This document shows positions 1-8,700 of a stretch of 12,044 nt of DNA, one piece after another (the stretch's first letter is position 1; each line of letters begins with the position of its first letter). The notes below the pieces were generated by a model that saw nothing but the letters and a program-made list of their open reading frames with translations, was not told the origin of the DNA and did not search any database. The translations under genes and the position numbers were made by a program. Source of the DNA: Temnopleurus reevesii (lineage: Eukaryota > Echinodermata > Echinoidea > Temnopleuroida > Temnopleuridae); assembly GCA_036244855.1 (NCBI GenBank), contig BQKZ01007499.1, positions 1 through 12,044 on the forward strand. Reading direction: 5' to 3'.

Positions 1-420
1 CCTTGAAAAACTGCTTTGGACAGCAGGATCGAGATCACATATCTACTACCAGTTGTCGGGGAATCGCGTTTTAAGGAATCAAGATTTCAATTTTTCCCCA
101 GGTAGTCTATAGACCCCGTCGGGGTTTTGTTCAATGCGAAGCCAGTTAATGATTTGCCTTCAAGACCCCCCTCCCCACCCTTATAAAGCAAAATTGCAAT
201 CAGGAGCGCCGGAGAGTTTTACTCCCAGATGCCGGGAAATTGCGTTTAAAGGCAGCGAGATTTCAAATTTTGTTCCTTGAGTAACATCCCCGGACCCCTT
301 CGGGCCTCCACACCTTCGGACAGATTTGCATACCAGCTGCTTGGAAATCATATTTAAAGCCATATAGATTTCATTTTTTTCCCTCGGGGCCATGACATGT
401 TCCCGAACCCACTTTGGGGC
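1..420. repeat. Degenerate GC-rich tandem modules
   Basis: Three diverged units begin near 50, 225 and 330. Each reads roughly 'taccag-tg-cggggaatc', then 'gcgtttaaaggca-c-agatttcaattttt' and a C/G-rich segment such as 'gaccccgtcggggtttt' or 'cccacttt-ggggcttcgtcc'. Spacing is irregular (about 175 then 110 bp). No coding potential is convincing; the open frame across 181-393 simply crosses these units. Such modules resemble repeats common in marine invertebrate genomes, but I cannot name a family. Confidence 0.65.
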
Positions 421-880
421 TTCGTCCTTAAAGCCATACCCCTTAAAAAAATCCTTGATCCGCCCCTGCGCACCGACCTCATGTAGTTATGAATAAAATA
501 GCCCTTTCCGCCCTGCACACATATCTTGCAATTTTTTTTATTCTTTTTTTACTAACTCTCAAAGATATGTGTATAAATATATTTTTCGAGACATACGTAA
601 CTTGAGATTAAGGATGAGTAATATGAATTTGTTAATTCTTCTTAAAACAAAAAAAAACCCCGCAATATTTGGCAAATTTCACCGATTCAATAGGCCTATT
701 AGTAAAGCATTTTAGGAGAATATGAAAACAAAAATAATTTAAGGTTTATATAGCATTGTAAAATATTATGCGTTCGATTTGGGGGGGGGGCGGCATTTTT
801 AAAAATCTTCTCGGGGGCGCCAAATTTGTGCTCAGCCCCCCGGGTATGAAAATCCTGGGTGCGCGCATGCACAGAGTGGA
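421..880. other. Unassigned AT-rich intergenic or intronic sequence
   Basis: No gene is seen. The stretch has poly-A and poly-T runs, a run of ten G at about 781-790, and a GC-rich patch (about 810-870) with 'ctcgggggcgccaaat' and 'gcccccgggtatgaaaatcc', which looks like repeat debris. It would lie in the long last visible intron of the minus-strand transporter gene, if that intron really extends this far. Confidence 0.5.
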
Positions 881-1055
881 TTAGGCGCTATACAAATGGC
901 ATTATTATTGTAATAATAATGAATAATGAACGGCTTTTATATAGCGCTTATCAACTCTTCATGAGAATTCCCTAAGCGCTCTACAATTGCAGCATTATGA
1001 CCCTGGCTTTAGCCCGGCAGCCACCATCAGCGCGCTTGGCGTTTCAAGGAATAAA
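880..1055 (-). mobile_element. SINE 3' region, minus orientation
   Basis: Reading the minus strand gives 'gccgggctaaagccagggtc', then '...attgtagagcgctta', then 'agcgctatataaaagcc' and an ATT-rich tail, with a further 'gcgctat' piece at about 885-897. The same 'gccgggctaaagccag' block occurs at 1360-1376 beside the 'acccaggtgaggtgaatggg' core. That core is shared with the tRNA-headed SINE at the right edge, so all three belong to one family. The tRNA head is missing here. Confidence 0.6.
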
Positions 1056-1325
1056 TATTCCTATATATGTATCAATCTAACTAAAATAAAGTACGCCATC
1101 TGCTGACTGAATATGTGAGAATACGGAATATGAATCATTATAAATATGCCATCAGTGCATTAAGTGAAACTAAAAATAAAGACAAGCCTTCACTGCATCT
1201 CGCTGAGTCAAGACTTGTCTTCTTTGTGCTCGTCACAAATTTAGTTTAAGACATCACAATTATTATTATTATTATTATTATATAATGATTGTAATACTGA
1301 ATAGATGCAATAGAATATCCATCCT
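1056..1325. repeat. AT-rich sequence with (ATT)n microsatellite
   Basis: An ATT microsatellite lies at about 1258-1282. The rest holds no recognisable gene. A short hairpin is possible around 1180-1221 ('gacaagcc' ... 'gacttgtc'). The ATT run is probably the tail of a LINE or SINE insertion. Confidence 0.55.
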
Positions 1326-1452
1326 TCTGAGTGCTCTAGGCGCTTTGCATTATTATAACACTGGCTTTAGCCCGGCTTTCAACAGCGCTCTTGACATTTG
1401 AAGAAGTAAACATTCCCGCCAGGTATACCCATTCACCTCACCTGGGTTGAGT
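1326..1452 (-). mobile_element. SINE core fragment, minus orientation
   Basis: The minus strand reads 'cactcaacccaggtgaggtg' followed by 'aatgggtatacctggcggg' and then 'gccgggctaaagccagtg' and 'aaagcgcctagagc'. The first part is nearly identical to 12014-12044 in the plus-oriented SINE. The head with polymerase III boxes is absent, so this is a 5'-truncated copy. Confidence 0.72.
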
Positions 1453-1453
1453 G

Positions 1454-1690
1454 AAGCACAATGTGTAACAGAACGGTTAACCGAGACTATACTTTCCTTT
1501 TCAGATATATCGGCGGAAATTCCACCTCAAAGGACAAAACGCCATATATTCCATGTTTAGTAAGTCCTTGCTTGAACCCACCCACATACTCGACTACTAG
1601 ACCAGCTATATAATATATCCCCTATGAGTGGTTTAAAGCAGAACGGTTGATGGAGACTATACACAATATTATTTTCCCTTTCAAATTGAA
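1454..1690. repeat. First units of the 179-196 bp satellite
   Basis: This covers one partial and one near-complete unit: 'gtgtaacagaacggttaacc', 'gagactatactttcc', 'tcggcggaaattccacc', 'ccatatattccatgtttag', 'actcgactactagaccagc'. It breaks off inside 'ttccctttcaaat', where the LINE 3' end begins. The array resumes at about 2098. Confidence 0.82.
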
Positions 1691-2097
1691 TTGAATTGAA
1701 TTGAATTGAATTGAATTTATTTATTTCCTTTTTCATATACATAATCAATGCAAATAACAACACAAGTAAAACAAAATAAAGGGGGCGAGTACCCAGAAAG
1801 CACGGCTTGTGTTGGGACCGCCTTTACAACAAAACAAAGTGAAACAAAATCATGTCTTCGAAAAAAAGTTAAAGAAAATAAATTATTACATATTATTATT
1901 TGAAGTAAACAATTTAAGAAGGAAAAAAAAAAGAGATAGGTGAAGAAAGGAAAGTGTTGAGGAGATTTGAAAGGTAAGAGAGGTGAGAAGTGAGAAGAAA
2001 AAAAGAAGGATTTTGGCATTATAACATTAAATATTGATGTCAAGAGAGAGCATCTGGTGTATTAAACACTTGACAGCAAGCATTTCAGTTGCAGGTG
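1684..2097 (-). mobile_element. LINE 3' end with (TTCAA)n tail inserted in satellite
   Basis: On the minus strand the segment ends 'tatatgaaaaaggaaataaa' followed by about six TTCAA units. This is the usual style of a non-LTR retrotransposon 3' end, where the last residues read '...YVYEKGNK' and the tail is a short simple repeat. It interrupts a satellite unit, which resumes near 2098 with the matching 'atatatc...ttaaagaaa' part. The middle (1900-2040) is purine-rich. No reverse-transcriptase motif is left, and I could not define a target-site duplication. Confidence 0.6.
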
Positions 2098-3445
2098 TTA
2101 TATATCACTTTAAAGAAAAGAAAGCACATTATATATATTATATCAAGTCGATGGATAATAAGTTCAGGCTTGAACCTACCTATACACCCGACTGCTAGAC
2201 CGGCGATGTTTAGTATAGTGACCATGAGAGATGTATAACAGAATGGTTGACCGAGACTATGCACAAAATTATCTACCTTTTTCAAATATATCGGCAGAAA
2301 TCCCAATACAAAGGGGAAAACACCATAATTATATTCCATGTTTAATAAGTCCATGGTTGAACCTACCTATACACCCGACTGCTAGAGCGGCGATGTTATA
2401 GAATAGCAATCATGAGAGATGTATAACAGAATGGTTGACCGAGACTATACACAAAATTATCTTCCCTTTTCAAATATATAGGTGGAAATTCCACTTCAAA
2501 GGGAAAAATGTATTCCATGTTTAACAAGTCCATGATTGACCCTACTAATACACCCGACTGCTAGACCAGCGATGTTATAGTAATAGCGACCATGAGAGTT
2601 GTATAGCAGAATGTTTGACCGAGACTATACACAAAAGTATTTTCCCTTTTCAAATATATCGGCAGAAATTCCACTTCAAAGGGAAAATGTATTCCATGTT
2701 TAACAAGTCCATGATTGACCCTACTAATACACCCGACTGCTAGACCGGCGATGTTATAGAATAGCAACCATGAGAGATGTATAACAGAATGGTTGACCGA
2801 GACTATACACAAAATTATCTTCCCTTTTCAAATATATCGGCAGAAATCCCACTTCAAAGTAAAAAAAAAAAAAAAAAACGCCATATATTCCTTGTTAAAG
2901 AAGTCCATGGTTGATCCTCCCTATGCACCCGACTGCTAGACCAGCGATGTTTAGTATAGCGACCATAAGCGGTGTATAACAGAATGGTTGACCGAGACTA
3001 TACACAAAATTATCTTCCCTTTAAAATATAGCAGCAGAAATCCCACTTCAAAGAAAGGAAAACACACCATATATTCCATGTTTAATAAATCATTGGTTGA
3101 ACCTACCTATACACCCGACTGCTAGACCGGCGATGTTTAGTATAGCGACCATGAGAGATGTATAACAGAATGGTTGACCGAGACTTTACACAAAATTATC
3201 TTCCCTTTAAAATATATCGGCAGAAATCCCACTTCAAAGTAAAAAAAAAACGCCATATATTCCTTATTAAAGAAGTCCATGGTTGATCCTCCCTATGCAT
3301 TCGACTGCTAAACCAGCAATGTTTAGTATAGAAACCATGAGAGGTGTATTACTGAACGGTTGACCAAGACACAACATTATTTCGCTTTTCAAATATATCG
3401 GTAGAAATTCACTTCAAAGGGGAAAAATATATTGTCCATGTTTAA
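2098..3445. repeat. Satellite array, seven consecutive units
   Basis: The landmark 'cgact(g)ctaga' starts at 2189, 2376, 2555, 2734, 2930, 3116 and 3302, giving periods of 187, 179, 179, 196, 186 and 186 bp. Each unit carries 'gttgaccgagactatacac', 'atatatcggcagaaatycc', 'ccatatattccatgtttaa' and 'gcgatgtttagtatagcgac'. Length differences come largely from an internal A run and small indels. Two middle units (2460-2820) are most alike, suggesting recent expansion there. Confidence 0.92.
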
Positions 3446-3960
3446 ACCCTTCAGGTCAGGAATTATTGTACAACAAATTCATCACTATCCCTTTCCTAAA
3501 TTGGCAAGACTAACATTTTAGATTCTGTATATTTAGGATATTTAGATAAAAAATCATGTAACCATATGGATTCGTCTTTGTCAAAAAAGTGAGTTAAAAA
3601 GTTTAAAGTTGCCAATTTGCATGGAAAATAATAATGATAATAATAATAATAGTATACATGGATTTATATAGCGCAATTACTATACTAAGAGCTATTTTGG
3701 GAGAGCGGCAAGTGCATGCTGCTTATGCGCTCATTCCAATTGGTGATTTTCAAATGATTTCTGCGTTGCCAATTTAAGAATTTATGACCATTTTACTTTT
3801 AGTGATTATTTTCATTAAAGAAATTCTCTGTATCTAGCGACAATTATGGTGATAGAATAAAAATGGCCAGTTCTAGTGTAATTTTTTTTCCTTCTGCTCA
3901 TACATCGGGTATATTTTTAGAGCACTACATCCATTATTATTAGTTATTGGACCAAAACAC
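3446..3960. other. Unassigned AT-rich sequence with a retroposon tail
   Basis: No gene is seen. An AAT/ATAATG-rich tract at about 3629-3652 is followed by 'atttatatagcgcaattac' (3660-3680). This is the reversed 'gcgctatataaa...(ATT)n' tail style found at the SINE and LINE remnants in this window. The rest is anonymous. Confidence 0.5.
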
Positions 3961-3964
3961 AAAA

Positions 3965-4082
3965 CGTGATCTGATGATGGTCGAACTTACCCACACACTC
4001 GACTGCTAGACTTGCGATGTTTAGTATAGCAACCATCAGTGGGGTGAAACAAAACGGTAGGCCGAGGCTATACACGACCGTT
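3965..4082. repeat. Orphan satellite unit
   Basis: 'cacactcgactgctagactt', 'gcgatgtttagtatagcaac' and 'cggtaggccgaggctatac' match the array units in the same orientation. The landmark is at 4000, about 700 bp from the last unit of the array. The flanking sequence is unrelated to the satellite. Confidence 0.85.
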
Positions 4083-4222
4083 AGCTGACTTTGTCCATAG
4101 GCTGACATGATAATACAGATCATTACAGCTGTATAGATGATCACCTTTAATCTTCTACCATTTCTATTTATCTGAAAAATGTATAAAAGAAAGGAACAGT
4201 TACGTAAAAATATAATGTCTGG

Positions 4223-4381
4223 GGAATGCCTTTACGGTTGCTCATTATTAGAGAGCATGATGTGATATCTTTTTAGTACGGAAGTGATTCTGTGCAGTGT
4301 AAACGACGCATAATTACCAATGTACTATAAATATATCACATCATGCTTAACGTTTGAAACAACCGTAAAGGAACGCATTCC
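4223..4381. mobile_element. Hairpin element B, copy 1
   Basis: Terminal inverted repeats begin 'ggaatgc' and contain 'cctttacggttg' on the left; the right end is 'caaccgtaaaggaacgcatt' plus cc. 'agcatgatgtgatat' and 'atatcacatcatgct' pair further in. At about 159 bp with no coding capacity it fits a non-autonomous foldback MITE. It shares the terminal block and an internal 'agtacggaagtgat' with the copy at 5066-5223. Confidence 0.8.
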
Positions 4382-4483
4382 ACGAAAGTGTCGCGTCCGT
4401 TACGCCTAAACAAAAAGATAATTTCTTGACAACTATTCATTGAAATCCATGGATTAATTATCTGTGACACATATATTACATCG

Positions 4484-4992
4484 CATGTTTACATATTACA
4501 TACTCCTGTTTTGGCATCATTACACTGGCTTCCTGTTGAATTTCGCATAAAATTTAAACTCTTGTTACTAGTCTTTCACTGCTTACGTGGAAGTGCCCCG
4601 GAATATAATATAAATCTGTTGATACCTTACAATCCTGTTAGACGGCTGAGATCATCTGATTCTAAACTGCTCACTGTTCCGAAAACTAAGAAATCATGGG
4701 GGAATAGGTCATTTGCACATGCAGCACCTTATCTCTGGAATCAATTACCGCAAGAAATACGCGATGTGCAAACTGTTGAATGTTTCAAAAATATACTCAA
4801 AACCGATCTGTTTATAAGTGCTTTCAATTAGTATCTACACATATATATCTCATTTCTTATCTATTTGTACTTTTGTTGTTGTACCTATTACTTCTGCTTC
4901 TCTTTAAATTTTCCTGTCCTGTGCCTTGAGCACATTATTCATGTGGAATCTGGCGCATTAAAAGTACCCCTATTATTATTATTATCATTATG
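4484..4992 (+). mobile_element. 5'-truncated LINE, reverse-transcriptase C-terminus and 3' tail
   Basis: This is a dead-on-arrival non-LTR retrotransposon copy holding the end of the polymerase ORF (4502-4831), a 3' UTR, and the tail 'tggcgcattaaaagtacc' followed by (ATT)n at about 4970-4992. Such 5' truncation is typical of target-primed reverse transcription. It lies between two copies of hairpin element B (4223-4381 and 5066-5223). Confidence 0.85.
4502..4831 (+). pseudogene. LINE ORF2 C-terminal fragment
   Basis: The frame reads 'TPVLASLHWLPVEFRIKFK', then '...LVFHCLRGSAPEY', '...NPVRRLRSSDSKLL' and '...SFAHAAPYLWNQLP', ending at TAG 4829-4831. This 'LHWLPV..RI.FK' and 'R..S.AAP.LWN.LP' pattern is the conserved segment downstream of the reverse-transcriptase catalytic core in CR1/L2/Jockey-like LINEs. 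The catalytic 'YADD'-type region and the endonuclease are absent, so it is inactive. The frame is uninterrupted, which suggests a fairly young insertion. No genuine start codon exists because it is cut at the 5' end. Confidence 0.88.
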
Positions 4993-5065
4993 TAATTTCA
5001 TCAAAACATATATGAGCATAACAGACATGACAAATCCGAGGAATTGACCATTTAGTGGAACAGAT

Positions 5066-5223
5066 AATGCGTGCCTTTACGGTTGTTCACATCCGATAGG
5101 ATCATCTGGGTATTTTTCTAGTACACCGAGTGCGCGCATTGTTAACAGTGTGCGATATCACTTCCGTACTAGAAAAATACCCGTATATGCTCTCGGATAT
5201 GAACAACCGTAAAGGCGCGTATT
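5066..5223. mobile_element. Hairpin element B, copy 2
   Basis: The left arm contains 'gcctttacggttgttcacat' and 'ggtatttttctagtac'. The right arm is its reverse complement with few changes ('gtactagaaaaatacccg', 'gaacaaccgtaaaggcgc'). Total length is about 158 bp, nearly all of it foldable. The centre holds 'atcacttccgtactag', the reverse complement of the inner motif in copy 1, so the two copies are related but differently rearranged inside. Confidence 0.85.
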
Positions 5224-5530
5224 GTTGCAGGATCGACCTCGCTCCTCAGCTGCTCTTTTCCTCGGGGATCCTTAAGTTGCCGCAACGGGAGATTGAGCAC
5301 ACGAGCATATTATTCTCTATCGCCATATGCACCATGGAGAGTGGAGAAGGAAGAAGTTACTTGATTGAATTAATTTACAAATACTGCATTCAAATATATC
5401 ACTCGAAATTGCTTGTAAATGGACAAATTTCGTCACGAGTTGGACGGCCATGCTTTTGAACGCGATATAGTGTCGATACTTTAGCGCCCTCTATGACACT
5501 GTAACAGGCAACTTTAAGCATTATACTCAC
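5224..5530. other. Intron 4, donor-proximal part
   Basis: This region directly follows exon 4 in transcript order. No exon is recognised. 'tagcgccctctatgacac' at 5484-5501 resembles a motif also at 6661-6675 ('tttagcgccctctcttgg'). Open frames on both strands are short and show no family resemblance. Confidence 0.5.
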
Positions 5531-5754
5531 CCTAATAAGGTCGATAATCCCGGGTATCAGAGCTTTCGCCTTAACCCCTCCATTCCCTGCTCGCGGCTCC
5601 ACCGTCTCGATGAGCACGTTGGGTACGGTGACGTATAACAGGGACGCCAGAGCGCACCCGAGGGCTAACCAGAGAGGAGCGAGGTACTTCTCAAATGATT
5701 GGTCTTTGCTGTATTGTAGTGCCATTCCTAGGGATATCTGCCCAACACCATTGC
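5531..5754 (-). CDS. SLC46-like exon 4 (TM5 end, TM6, start of central loop)
   Basis: The exon is 224 nt: two bases completing the Gly codon split with exon 3, then 74 codons. It sits between acceptor ATTTAG (ending 5755) and donor GTGAGT (5530-5525). The product continues TM5 as 'GNGVGQISLGMALQYSKD', then TM6 'YLAPLWLALGCALASLLYV', and 'NVLIETVEPR'. The latter corresponds to the 'ETVKEP'-type sequence that begins the large central cytoplasmic loop in SLC46. It ends in phase 0 at '...IIDLIR'. No following exon can be recognised in the remaining 5.5 kb on this strand. A broken partial copy lies about 350 bp upstream in transcript order at 6099-6263. Confidence 0.9.
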
Positions 5755-8700
5755 CTAAATATGAATTATAAACAGATGTTATTAGTCATACATTTATTGA
5801 ATGAAAAATTATGTAGCATATCATGATACTGTCTGTACATTCGTATGTAGTTAACACGATATAAACTATTTTCGAAAAATTAAGTCGAACGCAAATTCAA
5901 TGGTCCCTTGTAATGCTATTCAAATCGGAACCGGCTTGCGATTGTTGTGTCCGCACAGTTGAATACATTGCGTACGGTTCTATTTGGCTTACTTAGCTTT
6001 TTGGAAATAGTTTATATCGTGTTATTTGTATATATTGTTTTATTGTTTCTGTTATTGTGTTATTCATGTTATTGTTTGCAAACAAGGCCTCAAGGAAACA
6101 CGTTGGGTACGGTGACGTATAACAGGGACGCCAGCGCACACCCGAGGGCTATACCCCGAGAGGAGCGAGGTACTTCTCAAATGATTGGTCTTTGCTGCAT
6201 TGCAGTAACGCTCCTAATGATATCTGCCCCACCCCAATGTGAATAATAAAATTATTAGTCATAGAAAACAAGACAATAATTCGTCCGTGTTCTCACGAAG
6301 TGACAGCCAGAGGGTATTGTTGCACGAAATGAGTTACAAATCCAGTCAATCGTGTCCTTCTATAGACTCAACACGTTGTTCGATAGAATGCTCGTTGAAT
6401 TGCGCTATGTCGGGATTTATTTATTTTTGGCAACAATCATTACCCTTAGAATCCCGTCACTTTGTAAAAACAAGTGCGAATGAATGTGTTTTATTCATTT
6501 ATATATTAAAGCCCATGTATAGTTTTGGTAAAGATTAAAGAAATGTGAATTTTGGGGATATATACCATGACATATAGTTTCTATACACATTTCAAGATCA
6601 TAGAATATTTTTCTACGAGCGAATTCTTTTGAAATTTTGAATTTGACCGTTAAATCGTATTTAGCGCCCTCTCTTGGTTATAACAATATTTTGCTTCTTA
6701 TCGGGCATATAGAAAATTATTTCCAATATTTTATTAAATCATGCTAAAAAGGAATACATTAAGAATAAATTATGACATTTTTATCCAATTCTGTTCATGA
6801 GAAGCTGTCCTTTATCAAGAAAGACAATATTGAATTCGCGTCGAGGGCTACGACGCTAAAATATTTTCCACACTTTAGGTTATAACTTTTCCAAAACTTG
6901 TTAATTTTTCGTACAATCTTTTGCACAACATGTTCATGATATCATGTTTCTATTTTAGTAGATTTGAAGACAAAATTTGGCGATAAAAATATTCGCTTTT
7001 ACCAAAACTATGCTTGGGCTTTAACTTATTCATTTATTTATCTATCTATCTATCTATCTATATATTCATGTTTACGACTGATGGGTTTAGTCGCCCTGTT
7101 CACCCGTCAAAGGATTCAAGATAGCATAGGGGCGATTCCATAAGTAAGGCACCCACTAGGAAAATGTCATATGAACACAATTATTAGAACTTTGACTTTC
7201 ATCAAATATAATAATCAATCTCGATGTTTATATACAAATATTTTCTTCCCTTCTCCTGAGGACTTTCATTGGCCTTGAAAGCTAGCTAGCACAATCAAAA
7301 GGTTGGTAGAAGTTTGGGACTTTATTAATATATCGAATTTAGTTGTACATATTATAATCAATCCAGTTCCTTTATACAATGAAACCAAAATAAGTTTTTA
7401 AAGGGAAGCCAACCCTGGGATTATCGTGCTGTCATTAAATGAAGAAAATTCAGATGAACAAACTGTAAAAGTTTGAGCAAAATCGGACAACACGTTCAAA
7501 AGTTATGACTTTTCAAAGTCACAGATTATGACGATCCCTACCGCTTAAGGGGATCCATGCGATCGGCAAATTCGACGGAATCCGTGACGTCATGTCGGAC
7601 AACTCCTCATTCACTCTGTATACAAATTGTCACATTTTCTCCTTTTTTCGGAAAAGTCAACAAATTTTTGATTGGGGGTATAAAAATTTTGTATTGATTC
7701 TGCGTGTAATTTGAGAAGAATGATGTTGCAACCTTACTCTAAATTTTACATTAATCCATTTTTTAAAATACTATGTACAAAGTGAATGAGAAGTTGTCTG
7801 ACATGACGTCAGAGATTCCATCGAATTTGTCGATCGCACGGATCCCCATCAGCGATAGGGATCGTTGTATCTCAGTAACTTAGGGTTGTCCGATTTCGCT
7901 CAAATTTGCAGTTTGCTCATCTGATTTTTCTTCAGTCAATGAGATCACGATAATTCCAAAGGCTGGTTCCCCTTTGACTTACCTATATAAAAGACTGTCT
8001 CTAGAGCGACGATTCGACACATGCGAGACTTCTCTGACGTCACATCTGAGATGTACGCTGCACCCGTAGACAGGAGCAATGCAGTCCCACCCGTCATCCC
8101 AATTACGAAATCCCCTATCAATAGATACTCCACACGTAGACCGAAATACACAATGACGAGATACACTACACACTGGGCGATGTTGCCCAAGATGTTGAGG
8201 ATAAGGGCGAGTTTGCGACCAAGACTATCACTGATGCTTCCAAGTAAGATTGCCATGATGATACCTGTAAATTAAATATAGATATATGAACTATTTCCGT
8301 AAAATTAGGTCGAACGACAATTCAATGTTCATTTGTCATGCTATTCAAATCGGAACCGGTTTGTGATTGTTGTGTCCGCACAGTTCAATACACAGCTTAC
8401 GGCTCTATTGTCCATGACCCACTTTATTTTGCGGCAATAGTTTATATCGTGTTAAGGGAATGAAAGGCAGGATAATTGATGTCGGGGACATGACGTCATA
8501 TTCACGACTTTCTCTCGTTGTCGTAGTGAATGGCTCTCGCGATTTGTTTTCATCATAGCAATATTTTGAATTCTTGTAGTTGCTTATTGGAGCGGAGGGC
8601 GCAAATCGGCCTTTTTACACATCGGCTGAACCTATGTTTGATGTCTTCTAAATCCGTCCATCGGACGGAAGCAGCTAGCAGCTCAGTCGGTAAATTGTCT

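Noticed and set aside
2085..4144. Recurring minus-strand peptide similar to 'VYSLGQPFCYTSLMV' in several frames
   Set aside because: It repeats because the satellite unit repeats. Frames shift between units and starts and stops are not conserved, so I take it as non-coding.
5208..5316. Minus-strand open stretch '...RVLNLPLRQLKDPRGKEQ' that could look like exon 5 of the transporter
   Set aside because: No acceptor of the right phase precedes it without an in-frame TAA, and it runs into a hairpin element; no SLC46 TM7 follows.
5130..5459. Plus-strand open frame of 109 codons
   Set aside because: It starts inside a hairpin element and crosses intron sequence with no protein-like features.
5947..6538. 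Two plus-strand open frames of 99 codons
   Set aside because: The first runs antisense through the exon 4 duplicate and the MITE end; the second lies in anonymous intron. Neither resembles a protein family.
8021..8275. Plus-strand open frame of 84 codons
   Set aside because: It is antisense to exon 3, whose minus-strand reading has clear transporter motifs and splice sites.
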